Shown in pieces: positions 45,138 to 55,768 of a stretch of 64,000 nucleotides of DNA (the first letter of the stretch is position 1; every line of letters starts with the position of its first letter). The notes under the pieces were generated by a model. The model did not search any database. It was not told the DNA's origin and saw nothing but the letters and a program-made list of their open reading frames with translations. The position numbers and the translations under genes were made by a program. Source of the stretch: Oceanobacillus sp. CFH 90083 (GTDB lineage: Bacteria; Bacillota; Bacilli; Bacillales; Amphibacillaceae); contig NZ_VIYG01000002.1 in assembly GCF_009389585.1 (NCBI RefSeq), positions 62,001 to 126,000 of the forward strand, given 5' to 3'.

Positions 45138-45749
45138 TCATTCAGCCGCTGTAATCAGCTCTTTCAAAAGCTCCTGCCGATTATCCAGCCTCAGGAATTC
45201 CTCCGTTGTGATATGCTGCAGCAGCTGCTTTTTTTGTGCTGGAATTAATGAAAGTGAAAGAATACTTTTTCTAGCCTGATCGAGAAAAGCAAGATCTGCT
45301 TCTATCTCCTCAGGGAGCTGCTCTGCCAGCTTATTTTTTAGCTGTCTTGCATAAATTGGACTGGCACCGCCCGTAGACAATGCAATAGTTAACCGCCCCT
45401 GTTTAAGGACAGAAGGGAAGGATAAGTCACTGTTTTGTGCATCATTCGCTACATAAACAAGCTGATGCGGCTGTTTACTTTCATAAAGAGACCGGTTCAG
45501 CTCCTCCTTATCTGTCATTAATAAAAGCAGCAAGCAATCAAACTGCTCTCCCTTGTGAGCCTCTCTTTCCTGCCATTGAATCTCCCCCTTTTGATATAAT
45601 TGCTGTAAAAAGGGATGGAGGGACGGTGCAATAATGGTTATATCCGCTCCCGCCTCTAAAAAATGACTTACCTTTTTTACCGCAACAGCTCCTCCGCCAA
45701 CTGCAATTACTGTTTGATTTGTTATCTCTAAAAACAATGGAATTTGCAT
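45138..45749 (-). CDS. sirC: SirC, precorrin-2 dehydrogenase
   Basis: 203 residues with an N-terminal Rossmann site (VIAVGGGAVAVKKVSHFLEAG) and the Ser-Thr-Gly-Gly-Ala-Ser-Pro segment (ALSTGGASPIYARQLKNKL) of precorrin-2 dehydrogenases. It oxidises precorrin-2 to sirohydrochlorin with NAD+. It overlaps the sirB stop (TGATG) and ends the operon, like ylnF in B. subtilis. Confidence 0.93.
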   Translation of the reverse strand: MQIPLFLEITNQTVIAVGGGAVAVKKVSHFLEAGADITIIAPSLHPFLQQLYQKGEIQWQEREAHKGEQFDCLLLLLMTDKEELNRSLYESKQPHQLVYVANDAQNSDLSFPSVLKQGRLTIALSTGGASPIYARQLKNKLAEQLPEEIEADLAFLDQARKSILSLSLIPAQKKQLLQHITTEEFLRLDNRQELLKELITAAE

Positions 45750-46525
45750 CAGCTGACTTCTTCCTGAAGCAATGTATTTACCCGATCAACCAAAACCTCA
45801 ACAAGCTGGTCATCAAATCCTAAATACGGACAGAGGATAAATTGTTTATCGGTTCGCTCTGATAATTCACCTAACTTCTGACGCAGTTCTTTCATTAATA
45901 CGCCGGAGAATAACAAATACGGGACAATAAATACTCGTGCATGCGGACTTTTCAGCAATTGATCCAGTCCTTCATCCAGTGTCGGGTGCGTTGCAGCCAG
46001 ATAACAAGTATTTACCTCACTTACGGGAGCCGCTTCCCAGAGCAGACGCGCAATTTTGGTAAGATCACTATTCGCATCTGGATCACTGCTGCCCCGGCCA
46101 ACCAGCAGCACAGAAGCAGATTCACGTGCTTCATAAACAGGTGGTCTCTTTGTCTGTTTTAACCCTCCCATTTCCAGACGGGCAGTCAGTAAATCAACCA
46201 TTGCCGGATCGACCCCCATCACCTTTCCATAAGAAAAAGTAACATCTGGATAGCGTTTTTCTGCCTGTTCAATTTCTTTGGGAATATCCAGCTTGGCATG
46301 CCCTGCCGAAAGCAGCAGGACCGGCACCACAGCAATTTTTGCTGCCCCCTGCCGGACACAGCTGTCAATACCTGTTTGAATTGCTGGAGAGGCAAGCTCG
46401 ATAAAACAGGTTTCCTGAATACGGATTTGCGGATTCTTTTTCTTTGCCTTGCCTACAAAAGCCAGCAGCTCCTCATTTCCTCGCTGGACTCGGCTGCCAT
46501 GCCCGATATATAAAATAGCCTGCAT
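45749..46525 (-). CDS. sirB: SirB, sirohydrochlorin ferrochelatase
   Basis: The ATG at 46525 is chosen, behind GGAAGGTGAG, giving 258 residues. Two CbiX-type halves are seen: ILYIGHGSRVQRGNEE with the metal-handling His, and VLLVGRGSSDPDANSDLTK. The protein inserts Fe2+ into sirohydrochlorin to make siroheme for CysI. It corresponds to B. subtilis YlnE and sits between sumT and sirC. Confidence 0.93.
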   Translation of the reverse strand: MQAILYIGHGSRVQRGNEELLAFVGKAKKKNPQIRIQETCFIELASPAIQTGIDSCVRQGAAKIAVVPVLLLSAGHAKLDIPKEIEQAEKRYPDVTFSYGKVMGVDPAMVDLLTARLEMGGLKQTKRPPVYEARESASVLLVGRGSSDPDANSDLTKIARLLWEAAPVSEVNTCYLAATHPTLDEGLDQLLKSPHARVFIVPYLLFSGVLMKELRQKLGELSERTDKQFILCPYLGFDDQLVEVLVDRVNTLLQEEVS

Positions 46526-46588
46526 ATTATGCTCACCTTCCTTCATGTATTTCCCTTAGGGAGTTACTCCTCATCTTAATGGATATAT

Positions 46589-48106
46589 CTATACCGGCTT
46601 TAACGCAGCTTCTGCATGTTCAGGAAAAAAAGGAGCTGCTACTGCCGTATTCTCTTTTTGCAAAAGCACGTCAAGCAGTGCTGCTTCTGTCGGCTTAGCC
46701 AGCACCTGACTAACAGTGTATCCTGCCTTTACAGCGGCTTGCTTTGATGTTTCCCCAAAACAAATAACCTGTGCAGAGCTGCTGATTGTTTCCGGAGCTT
46801 CCCCACAGGCCTTCAGTCCGGCAGTCACCGTTGCCACAGAGCGTGCATTAGGGAAAATGATGGTATCTATTCGTTCTTCCTCCTGAAGACGGCGGAAGGT
46901 TTGCTCGGTTTGCGGCACACGGGTATAGGTATGCGTCGTGATGAAATCATGGTCACGCGCTAACCGCTGCCGCTGTTCTTCCCGATTTAGCCATTCCGAG
47001 TCTCCCAGCATGGACAGCGGTGCATCCGGATTTCGCTCTGTAATTTCTTTTGCAAAACAATGATAGGCCTTCAGCGTCTCAACGGTTTTTTTAGATATTC
47101 CATAAAACTCTCCCCGTATACTCCGAATATCTATTTTATTTGCCTGTAAAAATGCAAAGAACACGTTGACACTTGCCGGGGATAAAAAGAGCAGATCGCG
47201 TTCCTTCGGGATAGCGTCTGCCGGCAGCGGCAGCTTCTTCATCTGCATGCGTGGAAATTCAAAGACTTCTGCTCCTTTATCTCTTAAATGCTGCCCTATT
47301 TTACCCGGTTCCTCTGCTGTCCGGCCAATCAGCAGATGCTGACTGAACAATGGCTTGCTTTCAAACCAGCTTTCTCCCTTTTTTATGCTGCTTACTTCCC
47401 CTACTAAAATAATAGCAGGATTGGTAAACCGTGCTTCTTTTGCCTGATATTCTATATTTGCAAGAGTTCCTTGCAGTGTTCTCTGTTTACCTGTCGTTCC
47501 CCATTGAATTAATAAGACTGGTGTTTCCGGAGCTTTGCCATGTGTAATAAGCTTTTCTGCAATATGAGGTAAATTTCCCAGCCCCATATAAAACGCAATC
47601 GTATCAATCCCATTCGCCAGTGCATGCCAATCAATTAATGGCTCCCCGGAAGGAGACTTATCATGGCCGGTAATTACAGCAAAGGAAAGACTATGCTCCC
47701 GATGCGTCACAGGCACACCTGCATAAGCAGCTGCCCCGATTCCTGCTGTTATTCCCGGGACAATTTCATAGGGCACACCTGCATTTTCCAGTGCTTCCGC
47801 TTCCTCACCGACACGGCCAAATACGCTTGGGTCGCCCCCTTTTAAACGCACTACCTGCTTGCCCGCCAAGCCGTGCTTCACTAATAAATCATTAATCGCT
47901 TCCTGACGCAGGATATGTTTTTTCGGCATCTTACCACAATAGATAAATTCCGCTTGCGGAGAAGCATATTCCAATAAAAGCGGATTAACCAGCCTGTCAT
48001 ATAAAACAACCTCTGCACGCTGCAAATACGTATACCCTTTTAATGTAACCAGCCCGATATCTCCGGGACCGGCTCCAATCAGATAAACACATCCTTGTTT
48101 TGCCAT
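46589..48106 (-). CDS. Fused uroporphyrinogen-III C-methyltransferase / uroporphyrinogen-III synthase
   Basis: The start is the ATG at 48106 behind AAGGTG, 505 residues. Residues 1-245 are SumT/CobA (VYLIGAGPGDIGLVTLKG, LKGGDPSVFGRVGEEAEAL, and PGITAGIGAAAYAGVPVTHR), which makes precorrin-2 using S-adenosylmethionine. Residues about 255-490 resemble HemD (FPRMQMKKLPLPAD; FLSPASVNVFFAFL; PNARSVATVTAGLKACGEAP). In B. subtilis the corresponding YlnD is SumT alone, so the fusion supplies both the substrate-forming and methylating steps of siroheme synthesis. Confidence 0.92.
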   Translation of the reverse strand: MAKQGCVYLIGAGPGDIGLVTLKGYTYLQRAEVVLYDRLVNPLLLEYASPQAEFIYCGKMPKKHILRQEAINDLLVKHGLAGKQVVRLKGGDPSVFGRVGEEAEALENAGVPYEIVPGITAGIGAAAYAGVPVTHREHSLSFAVITGHDKSPSGEPLIDWHALANGIDTIAFYMGLGNLPHIAEKLITHGKAPETPVLLIQWGTTGKQRTLQGTLANIEYQAKEARFTNPAIILVGEVSSIKKGESWFESKPLFSQHLLIGRTAEEPGKIGQHLRDKGAEVFEFPRMQMKKLPLPADAIPKERDLLFLSPASVNVFFAFLQANKIDIRSIRGEFYGISKKTVETLKAYHCFAKEITERNPDAPLSMLGDSEWLNREEQRQRLARDHDFITTHTYTRVPQTEQTFRRLQEEERIDTIIFPNARSVATVTAGLKACGEAPETISSSAQVICFGETSKQAAVKAGYTVSQVLAKPTEAALLDVLLQKENTAVAAPFFPEHAEAALKPV

Positions 48107-48218
48107 CGTTTGCTTCACCTTCTTTTTCTCATTTACGAGGATATTTAAAAAGGAAAAGAAGAGCAGGGAGATTATCGCCATCCTGCCTTCTTCATCTATA
48201 CCTTCCTATCGCCCTTCA

Positions 48219-49940
48219 TTAATCATGAAAGTTCACTCCTGAAGTAACAGCTTTTACATACTCTGTCCGGACAACGAAATCGCCGAAGTGCTCCCCATCC
48301 AGACGTTCTTTTGCGTAATGCTGAATAATGGGCTGCAGGATTTCTAAAATTTCTTTTTCGCCGATGCTTTCACGATACAGCTTGCTTAAGCGTTGCCCGG
48401 CAAATCCTGCTCCTAAGTACATATTGTATTTTCCCGGGGCTTTTCCAATAAAGCCGATCTCCCCCAATGCTGCGCGGGAGCAGCCATTTGGACAGCCGGA
48501 CATCCGAATGACAATTTCCTCATCACGAAGTCCTTCCTGATCCAGTAATCCTTCCAATTTATCTATTAAAGAAGGTAAATAGCGCTCTGATTCAGCCATC
48601 GCCAATCCACAGGTTGGAAAAGCCACGCAAGCCATGGAATTTCGCCGTAATGCGGATTGCTCTTTTCCATCAGATAGTCCATACTGCTCAATCAGCTCTG
48701 TTATTTGCTTTTTCTTCTGGCTGGTGACATTTCCAATAATCAGATTTTGATTAGCTGTTAAACGGAAATCTCCCGTATGAATTTTGGCAATTTCCCGCAA
48801 GCCTGTCATCAGCTGATAGCCATCCTTATCCTGAATTCTTCCGTTCTGGATAAACAGCGTGAAATGCCAGCGATTCTTTGTACCCTTGACCCAGCCATAG
48901 CGGTCGCCATTATGATCAAAATGAAAGTCACGGGCTTCGTCCAGCTGCCAGCCCAAACGCTCTGTCAGCTCCTTCTTCAGCCAGTCAATCCCGCGGGCAT
49001 CAATGGTATATTTGAAGCGGGCATATTTCCGTTCTGAGCGATTTCCGTAGTCCCGCTGAATCGTAATAATTTTTTCGGCAACGTCTGTTATTTGTTCCGG
49101 CTTACAGAAGCCGATAACTCTGCCAAGCTGTGGATACGTATTGGTATCTCCGTGTGTCATCCCCATGCCGCCGCCTGCTGTTACATTAAAGCCTTGTAGC
49201 TGACCATCCTCTAACACAGCAATAAATCCTAAATCCTGTGAAAAGATATCCACATCATTCGATGGAGGAACAGCGACACCAATCTTAAACTTCCGTGGTA
49301 AATATACTTTTCCATACATTGGCTCCACTTCTTCTGTTTCCTTGGAATCAGCCACTTTCTCACCATCAAGCCAAATTTCATGGTAAGCATTCGTGCGTGG
49401 AGACAAATAATCGCTCAATACCTTTGACCATTCATGTACTTCTGCATGTACCTCCGATTGATCCGGGTTCGGATTACACATAACATTTCTGTTCACATCC
49501 CCGCAGGCAGCAAGGGTATCCATTAAAGCATCATTGATCTGCTTGATGCTTGCTTTCATATTCCACTTTAGAATGCCATGCATTTGAAATGCCTGTCTCG
49601 TTGTCAGTTTAATGGTCTGATTCCCGTAGGTGTTCGCTAATTCATCGATTATCAGCCACTGCTCCGGCGTTGCAACTCCTCCCGGCACACGGACCCGCAC
49701 CATAAATTGATAGGCCGGCTCCAGCTTCTGCCGCTGCCTTTCTGTACGCAGATCCCGGTCATCCTGCAAATAGCTGCCATGAAATTTCATTAACCGGTTA
49801 TCATCGTCCGGGATACCGGCACTTAACGGCTCACTTAAGGTTTCAGCTAACGTTCCGCGTAAATAATTGCTTTCGCTTTTTATTCTTTCCACATCACTTG
49901 GCGGACCATCCTGGATATGGATTGATTTATTTTTAGTCAT
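48219..49940 (-). CDS. cysI: CysI, sulfite reductase hemoprotein subunit
   Basis: 573 residues, the usual length. Two sulfite/nitrite reductase repeats carry [10 protein letters not shown] and [11 protein letters not shown]. The iron-sulfur/siroheme ligands are Cys in [16 protein letters not shown] (about 438-445) and [17 protein letters not shown] (about 483-487). It reduces sulfite to sulfide with electrons from CysJ. AAAGGAG precedes the ATG. A short mobile-element scar separates it from cysJ. Confidence 0.96.
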   Translation of the reverse strand: MTKNKSIHIQDGPPSDVERIKSESNYLRGTLAETLSEPLSAGIPDDDNRLMKFHGSYLQDDRDLRTERQRQKLEPAYQFMVRVRVPGGVATPEQWLIIDELANTYGNQTIKLTTRQAFQMHGILKWNMKASIKQINDALMDTLAACGDVNRNVMCNPNPDQSEVHAEVHEWSKVLSDYLSPRTNAYHEIWLDGEKVADSKETEEVEPMYGKVYLPRKFKIGVAVPPSNDVDIFSQDLGFIAVLEDGQLQGFNVTAGGGMGMTHGDTNTYPQLGRVIGFCKPEQITDVAEKIITIQRDYGNRSERKYARFKYTIDARGIDWLKKELTERLGWQLDEARDFHFDHNGDRYGWVKGTKNRWHFTLFIQNGRIQDKDGYQLMTGLREIAKIHTGDFRLTANQNLIIGNVTSQKKKQITELIEQYGLSDGKEQSALRRNSMACVAFPTCGLAMAESERYLPSLIDKLEGLLDQEGLRDEEIVIRMSGCPNGCSRAALGEIGFIGKAPGKYNMYLGAGFAGQRLSKLYRESIGEKEILEILQPIIQHYAKERLDGEHFGDFVVRTEYVKAVTSGVNFHD

Positions 49941-49965
49941 TTCTTATTTCTCCTTTCTGGTAGAG

Positions 49966-50022
49966 GAAGTTCAAAAAATCCTCAAATGGCAAGCGGTACC
50001 TTGTTGAACACGTACTGATTAG
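49966..50022. mobile_element. Internally deleted copy of the MITE-like element
   Basis: Left part TTCAAAAAATCCTCAAATGG-CAAGCGG and right part TTGTTGAACACGTACTGATTAG match the two ends of the 30761-30957 element and its outer flank. About 150 bases of the interior are missing. It occupies the cysI-cysJ gap. Confidence 0.55.
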
Positions 50023-50026
50023 ATGC

Positions 50027-51859
50027 TCAATAAACATCCCGCTGATAACGCCTCTCCTGCTGCATACTGGCTAAATAATTATGTGCCTGCTCCGTACTGA
50101 AATTGCCTTCCCGTTCCAGAATAGTTACCAACGTATCATGCACATCACTTGCCATGCTTTTCTCGTCACCGCAAACGTAGACAACAGCTCCTTCTTTCAG
50201 CCACGCATAGAACTCCTTGCTTTGCTCAAGCATACGATGCTGCACGTAAACCTTCTCTGCTCTATCCCTTGAAAAGGCGACATCCATTTTTGTTAAAACG
50301 CCGCTTTTTAACCAGCGCTGCCAGTCTGTCTGGTACAGAAAATCAGTGACAAAGTGCTGATCGCCAAAGAAGAGCCATGACTTTCCTTTCGCTTCGATTA
50401 CTTCACGCTCCTCAACAAAGGAGCGAAATGGTGCAATTCCGGTTCCTGGTCCGATCATGATAATTGGTTTGTCAGGATCATCCGGAAGCTTGAAGTTTGG
50501 ATTTTTATGCACATAGACTGATAATGTTTCTCCCGGTTCCTTCTGAGCGGCACACTGTACAGAGCAAACACCATTCCGCTCTCTGCCATGCGACTCATAA
50601 CGTACTGCTCCAACGGTTAAGTGAACCTCTTCCGGGTTGGCTTTTAAACTGCTTGCTACCGAGTAAAGCCGCGGTGGCAGCTTGCGTAATAACGCTATAA
50701 ATTCTTTTGCCGGGATATCTATCAATTTATAATCTCGAATAACATCTAATAAATCACGTCCATATATATAGGCTGTTACTACCTCTTCATTTCCCGGCTC
50801 CAATAAATGAAGAAGCTCCACATTTTGGGTAAAGTCTGCTATCTTTTTCAGTAATGGCTTCGTCAGCACGGTAATTTCAAAGTGCTTCTGTAAGGCTTCC
50901 CGGACAGAGACTTCTTCCCCCTTCTTATTAACAGGAACACGTTCCTCCGCATCCCAGCCTGTTTCTTGCAGAAGCTCGCCGACGATACGGGGATCATTTT
51001 CCGGATAAATGCCGATACTGTCTCCCGGCTCATACTCCAGATTCGACCCTTCGAGTGACAGCTCCATATGATAGGTTTCCTTATTCGAGCCGCGGCCGTT
51101 CATATTCAGATTTTCATAGATTTCTGCTTCGAACGGATTGGTTCTTGAAAATGTGGATGAGACTGCTTCTACTGCAACAGCAGCCTCCGCCGAAGCTGGA
51201 ACGGAGCTTTGTGATTCCGAAAGTTTATCTAATACACTTTCCAGCCATTCTTCTGCATCCTCATCATAATCCAGATCACAATCGACACGATCTATAATGC
51301 GATTTCCCCCCAATTCTGCTAATCTCTCATCAAACTGCCTGCCTGTTTCACAGAAAAGTTCATAAGAGCTGTCTCCGAGCGCCAGTACGGAATAGTTCAG
51401 TTTTTCCAGCTTCGGTGCCCGGCGTCCATAAAGAAATTCTTGGAATTGTACAGCAGTATCAGGCGGGTCTCCCTCTCCTTGTGTACTTACAACAACTAAT
51501 AAATTTTCCAGATTTTTAAGCGTATTGGGCTTAAAATCTGTCATGGAGGTCAGGGTAACCTGTATTCCCTTTTGCTCCAGCTTTCCTGCCATATCTGTAG
51601 CTAAGCTCTGACAGTTGCCTGTTTGCGAGCCAAACAGAACGGTCACCTCTACTGGAGCTGCTTCTGTTGCAACAGCAACTGCTAAGTCTGCCGGTGCTGG
51701 AGCTGCATCTACAGCAGGAGCAGTCAGAGTAGCACTTTTTAAAGCAGCAAGATAGCCGCTCAGCCATATTTGCTGTGTTTCTGTTAATGTTGGAAAAAGA
51801 TGGTTGAGCAAATCAACCTGCTCAGGGCTAAATGGACTATTGTTCACTTGAAATTGCAA
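50027..51859 (-). CDS. cysJ: CysJ, sulfite reductase flavoprotein subunit
   Basis: 610 residues, TTG start with GAGG ahead. The domains in order are flavodoxin with FMN loop LFGSQTGNCQSLA (about 75), a connecting and FAD domain (RLYSVASSLKANPEEVHL; GVCSVQCA), and an NADPH domain (MIGPGTGIAPFRSFVEER, YVCGDEKSMASDVH). It passes electrons from NADPH through FAD and FMN to CysI. The Ala/Pro-rich linker before the flavodoxin domain is long. Confidence 0.96.
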   Translation of the reverse strand: MQFQVNNSPFSPEQVDLLNHLFPTLTETQQIWLSGYLAALKSATLTAPAVDAAPAPADLAVAVATEAAPVEVTVLFGSQTGNCQSLATDMAGKLEQKGIQVTLTSMTDFKPNTLKNLENLLVVVSTQGEGDPPDTAVQFQEFLYGRRAPKLEKLNYSVLALGDSSYELFCETGRQFDERLAELGGNRIIDRVDCDLDYDEDAEEWLESVLDKLSESQSSVPASAEAAVAVEAVSSTFSRTNPFEAEIYENLNMNGRGSNKETYHMELSLEGSNLEYEPGDSIGIYPENDPRIVGELLQETGWDAEERVPVNKKGEEVSVREALQKHFEITVLTKPLLKKIADFTQNVELLHLLEPGNEEVVTAYIYGRDLLDVIRDYKLIDIPAKEFIALLRKLPPRLYSVASSLKANPEEVHLTVGAVRYESHGRERNGVCSVQCAAQKEPGETLSVYVHKNPNFKLPDDPDKPIIMIGPGTGIAPFRSFVEEREVIEAKGKSWLFFGDQHFVTDFLYQTDWQRWLKSGVLTKMDVAFSRDRAEKVYVQHRMLEQSKEFYAWLKEGAVVYVCGDEKSMASDVHDTLVTILEREGNFSTEQAHNYLASMQQERRYQRDVY

Positions 51860-51934
51860 CGCTATCTACCTCACAAAATTAATTTTATATTCCTATCTTT
51901 GCTTACTCTATTTTCTCTCTTTTATATTTATAAT

Positions 51935-52555
51935 CTAAGACTCTATTTTTTCGGGTATATAGTTTCTTTCCTGTAAAAATGCAATGATTTTATCTACAGA
52001 CTCATCAATAGAAAGCTGATCTGAATCAATTATCAATTCAGGATCTAATGGCTCCTCGTAAGGAGAGCTAATTCCCGTAAAATTACTGATTTCACCCGTT
52101 CGTGCTTTTTTATACAGCCCTTTCGGATCACGATCTTCACAGGCCTCCAGAGAGCATCGTACATAAATCTCTACAAACTCATTATCCTGAACCAAATCTC
52201 TTACACGATGACGATCTTCTGCAAACGGAGAAATAAAGGCTGTGCAAACAATTACTCCTGCATCTACAAACAGCTTTGCGACCTCTCCAATCCGGCGAAT
52301 ATTTTCTTTGCGGTCGTCCTCATCAAAGCCAAGCCCTTTATTTAAGCCGTGCCGGACATTATCTCCATCCAGTACATAGCTATTTAACCCCTGCTTAAAC
52401 AAACGATGCTCCAGCGCATTGGCCAATGTTGACTTCCCGGCTCCGGAAAGTCCTGTAAACCATAAAATACAGCTCCCATGTCTATTTCTCTGCTGCCGTT
52501 CCTGTTTCTGAACAGCAGTCTCATGCCAAACGATATGCTTTATATTTTGTTTCAA
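51935..52555 (-). CDS. cysC: CysC, adenylylsulfate kinase
   Basis: 206 residues, TTG start behind AAGGGG. Walker [15 protein letters not shown], then [16 protein letters not shown] and the lid region [20 protein letters not shown] are all typical. It phosphorylates APS to PAPS. Because the reductase here looks APS-type, CysC may serve PAPS-dependent sulfation or a mixed route rather than the main path. Confidence 0.95.
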   Translation of the reverse strand: MKQNIKHIVWHETAVQKQERQQRNRHGSCILWFTGLSGAGKSTLANALEHRLFKQGLNSYVLDGDNVRHGLNKGLGFDEDDRKENIRRIGEVAKLFVDAGVIVCTAFISPFAEDRHRVRDLVQDNEFVEIYVRCSLEACEDRDPKGLYKKARTGEISNFTGISSPYEEPLDPELIIDSDQLSIDESVDKIIAFLQERNYIPEKIES

Positions 52556-52635
52556 GTCTCATTCCCCTTTTAATATGAATTTTCGAATATCCCCTTTTAA
52601 TAATTATTCTTATGCATTTACTAGACTTTAGTACC

Positions 52636-53715
52636 TTAAATTCCTCCACCCTCATCATACGTCGATCCCCGTTCTGCACGCGTAGACAGATAAAGGCTAT
52701 AAACACCTGCTGTCGCTATAAACACAGCGATAATGACGAAAAGCGTATAATAATCTGTTGTTTTAAATAAAAGAATAAGTCCATACGACAGTATTAATGA
52801 TGTTACCGGTGAAACAATCCAGACTTTAATAATCTGTTTCACAATACGCTGCTGCCACATTTGAAATCCTTTATCTGCTGTACCAATACCAACGATGGCA
52901 GAGGTTGTTATTTGTGTCAGCGGCACTGGCAAGCCGAAAATAGATGCTGTAATCACCAGACTTCCTCCAGTTAAAGAGACGGCACTTCCCTGTAGGAGAG
53001 AAAGCTGCGTAATTTTTTTCCCGTTCGTTTCCAGCACCCTGCCGCCAAGCAGCACTGCTCCAAGTGATACGAAAATACCGCCAAGCAATACCGCTGTCGT
53101 CACATCAAGCAGCCCTACCCCAACTAAAGGACCAACCGCATTGGCGACATTATTCATGCCAGCGGCATAAGCTTCCATACATCCGGCAGCGACAAGCAGG
53201 AATGCCAGCGGTCTTCTCCACTTTCCGGGTGCCGTCAGCTCTGTCCAGCGATTTTCTGCATAGCGTATCCACTTCCCTAAAACCAGTCCGATCAAAAAGG
53301 CGGTAAAAGGAGTTATCATCCAAAATGCAACGATGATCAGCAGTTGATCGAATAATAGTGCCTGATAGGCAATACCTGCTCCAACAATGGCACCTACGAC
53401 CACCTCACTGGTTGATAATGGAATACCTAATAAATTGGCGATGAATAAGGTCAGGCAGGCTGATGCCAGCACAATGATTACAATTTCTACATCAAGCACC
53501 CCTTCAGGAATAATCCCTTTCCCGATTGTTCGGACAACCTCACCACCAGATAACGCACCCAATAAAGCAAAAATACTGACAAGAAGCATCGCCATTCTTT
53601 TCTTAGTAATCGCACCGCTCCCATAAGCCGGCCCCATCGAGGCAGCTGTTCCACTTGCCCCAATGTTCATTGCGAAAAATAAAGCAATAATAAAAGCAAC
53701 AGCAACCAGCATCAT
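52636..53715 (-). CDS. CysP-like sulfate permease (PiT family)
   Basis: 359 residues with about ten membrane helices. The PiT signature appears twice (ALFFAMNIGASGTAASMGPA and GMNNVANAVGPLVGVGL). It is related to phosphate transporters, but in this operon position, as in B. subtilis cysP, it imports sulfate. It lies 25 bases after sat. Confidence 0.9.
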   Translation of the reverse strand: MMLVAVAFIIALFFAMNIGASGTAASMGPAYGSGAITKKRMAMLLVSIFALLGALSGGEVVRTIGKGIIPEGVLDVEIVIIVLASACLTLFIANLLGIPLSTSEVVVGAIVGAGIAYQALLFDQLLIIVAFWMITPFTAFLIGLVLGKWIRYAENRWTELTAPGKWRRPLAFLLVAAGCMEAYAAGMNNVANAVGPLVGVGLLDVTTAVLLGGIFVSLGAVLLGGRVLETNGKKITQLSLLQGSAVSLTGGSLVITASIFGLPVPLTQITTSAIVGIGTADKGFQMWQQRIVKQIIKVWIVSPVTSLILSYGLILLFKTTDYYTLFVIIAVFIATAGVYSLYLSTRAERGSTYDEGGGI

Positions 53716-53739
53716 TCAAAACTCCTCTCTCTTCGCTAC

Positions 53740-54885
53740 CTATACACTTACTTGCTGCTGCATTCCTTTGATAAGCACCTCAACTACTTCCTTCCTGCTG
53801 AATTCTGGAGGAGGTGTAACCCCATTGGTTAGCATCTCCCGTACCTTGGTTCCAGACAAAATCACATGATTTTCTTTGTCATGAGGACAGGTTTTCGTTG
53901 ATGCCATATTTCCGCATGCTTTGCAATAAAAGCTATGTTCAAAGAATAATGGTGTAATATCCAATTCCTCTTCTGAAAAGTTTTGAAAAATCAATTGTGC
54001 ATCATAGGTTCCATAATAATCCCCTACACCCGCATGATCCCGGCCGACAATAAAATGGGTACAGCCGTAATTTTTACGCACAATAGCATGAAAAATAGCT
54101 TCTCTCGGTCCTGCATAACGCATCGCCGCCGGAAATACAGCAAGAAATACCCGTTCACGCGGATAATATTTGGATAATAGTACCTCATAGCTTTCCATTC
54201 GGACATCCGCCGGGATATCATCTGCTTTTGTTTCTCCTACTAAAGGATTTAGAAACAACCCGTCAACAATTTCCAGTGCTGATTTCTGAATATATTCATG
54301 AGCACGATGAACCGGATTCCTCGTTTGAAAACCAACCACCTTTTTCCAGCCCTGTTTTTCAAAATAAGCTCTTGTTTCTGCCGGATCAAGATAATACGCC
54401 CCGAAACGATCGCGCTCCAGTCGTTTGGTTAAAATAATCGGTCCAGCTACATAATAATCAGGACGGTCAAACAGCTTTTTTACTCCCGGATGCGTGAGAT
54501 CCCCGGTCTGATATACTTGTTTTGCTTCTTCCTGTTTGTTTGACTCGTATACCTCTGTAATTTCTATCACCCCATAAACTTCATGGTTAAAAGTAAGCTT
54601 TGCCCGTTTTCCAGCTTCTAACGTATTTGCTGTTGCCTCAGATACAGGCAGTGTAATAGGGATGCTCCAAACTGTTCCATCTGCTAAGCGCATCTTACTG
54701 ACTACGGAGTCATAATCTGCTTTCCCAAGAAAACCGGTTAAAGGGCTGAATGCTCCAATGCCGATCAGCTCTAAATCGGAAAGCGCAAAGGAATCCAGCT
54801 CCAGCTCCTGTGTGATTCCCTGTATATCATAATCTGGTTCATATCGTTGAATTAATGTGCCTCCATGCGGCGTAATTGCTGTCAT
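53740..54885 (-). CDS. sat: Sat, ATP sulfurylase
   Basis: The ATG at 54885 is chosen behind TTGGAGG, 381 residues. A PUA-like N-terminal part precedes the catalytic domain with [14 protein letters not shown] (about 187) and [20 protein letters not shown] (about 280). Four Cys in YCKACG and TKTC form a probable zinc site. It converts ATP and sulfate to APS, the first step of the pathway. Confidence 0.96.
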   Translation of the reverse strand: MTAITPHGGTLIQRYEPDYDIQGITQELELDSFALSDLELIGIGAFSPLTGFLGKADYDSVVSKMRLADGTVWSIPITLPVSEATANTLEAGKRAKLTFNHEVYGVIEITEVYESNKQEEAKQVYQTGDLTHPGVKKLFDRPDYYVAGPIILTKRLERDRFGAYYLDPAETRAYFEKQGWKKVVGFQTRNPVHRAHEYIQKSALEIVDGLFLNPLVGETKADDIPADVRMESYEVLLSKYYPRERVFLAVFPAAMRYAGPREAIFHAIVRKNYGCTHFIVGRDHAGVGDYYGTYDAQLIFQNFSEEELDITPLFFEHSFYCKACGNMASTKTCPHDKENHVILSGTKVREMLTNGVTPPPEFSRKEVVEVLIKGMQQQVSV

Positions 54886-54931
54886 AAAATGTACCTCCAA
54901 TAATCATCCATTTTCTCGAAATATATACTGC

Positions 54932-55645
54932 TTATCTATCCTGATGTAACCCGCACTCTGTTTTATTTGAATTTGCCCATCTGCCGCTTCTTGCATCCTC
55001 GCCTTCCAATACCGGCTTTGTGCAATATTCGCAGCCAATGCTCGGATAATTCTTATCGTGAAGCTCATTATAGGGCAGCTGATGCAGGCGGATATACATC
55101 CAGATTTCTTCTTCTGTCCAATGGATCAGCGGACAGATTTTAATCGATTGAAAGCGTCGATCCTGATTAACAAATTGTGTATTGGCTCTGGTTGGTGATT
55201 GCTCTCTTCGTAAGCCGGATATCCAGGCCGTATATTGATTTAATTGCTGCTCTAAAGGGATCAGCTTCCGAATACTGCAGCATAGATCCGGATTTACCTT
55301 CCACAGCGCCGGCCCATGTGCCTCTGCTTGCTCTGCCGGTGTCAGCTCCGGTTTTGTCATCTCAATCCTTAAAGTTGGATAGCGCTGCTGCACCTTCTCA
55401 ATTAATTCATAGGTTTCTTTAAAATGAAAATCCGTATCCAGAAAAACGATGACAGCATCTTTTTTTACCTTATGAATCATATCGATCAGGACGATACCTT
55501 CTGCACCAAAGCTGCAGGCATAAACCAATTCATCACCATATGCCTGATAAGCCCATTTCAATATTTCCAGACTGTCCTTTCTTTCCAGCTTGTGATTCAG
55601 CGCTTCATAATCCTCCGCTGCAGCTTGCTGATAGGTTAATTGCAT
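54932..55645 (-). CDS. cysH: CysH, adenylylsulfate (APS/PAPS) reductase
   Basis: 237 residues. The PP-loop-like site VYACSFGAEGIVLIDM is followed by the paired Cys of LCCSIRKLIPL (about 120) and C-x-x-C in IGCEYCTKPV (about 203), ligands of a [4Fe-4S] cluster, and a final catalytic Cys in ECGLHQ. This Cys set marks the APS-reducing branch rather than the cluster-free PAPS type. It yields sulfite for CysJI. Confidence 0.94.
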   Translation of the reverse strand: MQLTYQQAAAEDYEALNHKLERKDSLEILKWAYQAYGDELVYACSFGAEGIVLIDMIHKVKKDAVIVFLDTDFHFKETYELIEKVQQRYPTLRIEMTKPELTPAEQAEAHGPALWKVNPDLCCSIRKLIPLEQQLNQYTAWISGLRREQSPTRANTQFVNQDRRFQSIKICPLIHWTEEEIWMYIRLHQLPYNELHDKNYPSIGCEYCTKPVLEGEDARSGRWANSNKTECGLHQDR

Positions 55646-55683
55646 TCATAAACCTTCCTTCTCTTAAGTAATACTTGACCATC

Positions 55684-55733
55684 AAAAAAGACGCCGCTCC
55701 TCCAGAATTTCTTCTGAAAGGAACGCCGCCTCT
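55684..55733 (-). terminator. Intrinsic terminator or attenuator before cysH
   Basis: On the minus strand a GC-rich stem (GGCGGCGTTCC with GGAGCGGCGTC, one mismatch) continues into CAGAA-GAAA-TTCTG and ends in TTTTTT. It lies between DUF2292 and cysH, inside the presumed operon. Confidence 0.85.
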
Positions 55734-55768
55734 AGTTGTCTAGTCAGCAGTGTTATTTCCTTTTGTGT

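Noticed and set aside
55646-55768. SAM (S-box) riboswitch ahead of cysH
   Set aside because: The conserved S-box core is not present and the space is only about 120 bases; only a terminator hairpin is seen.
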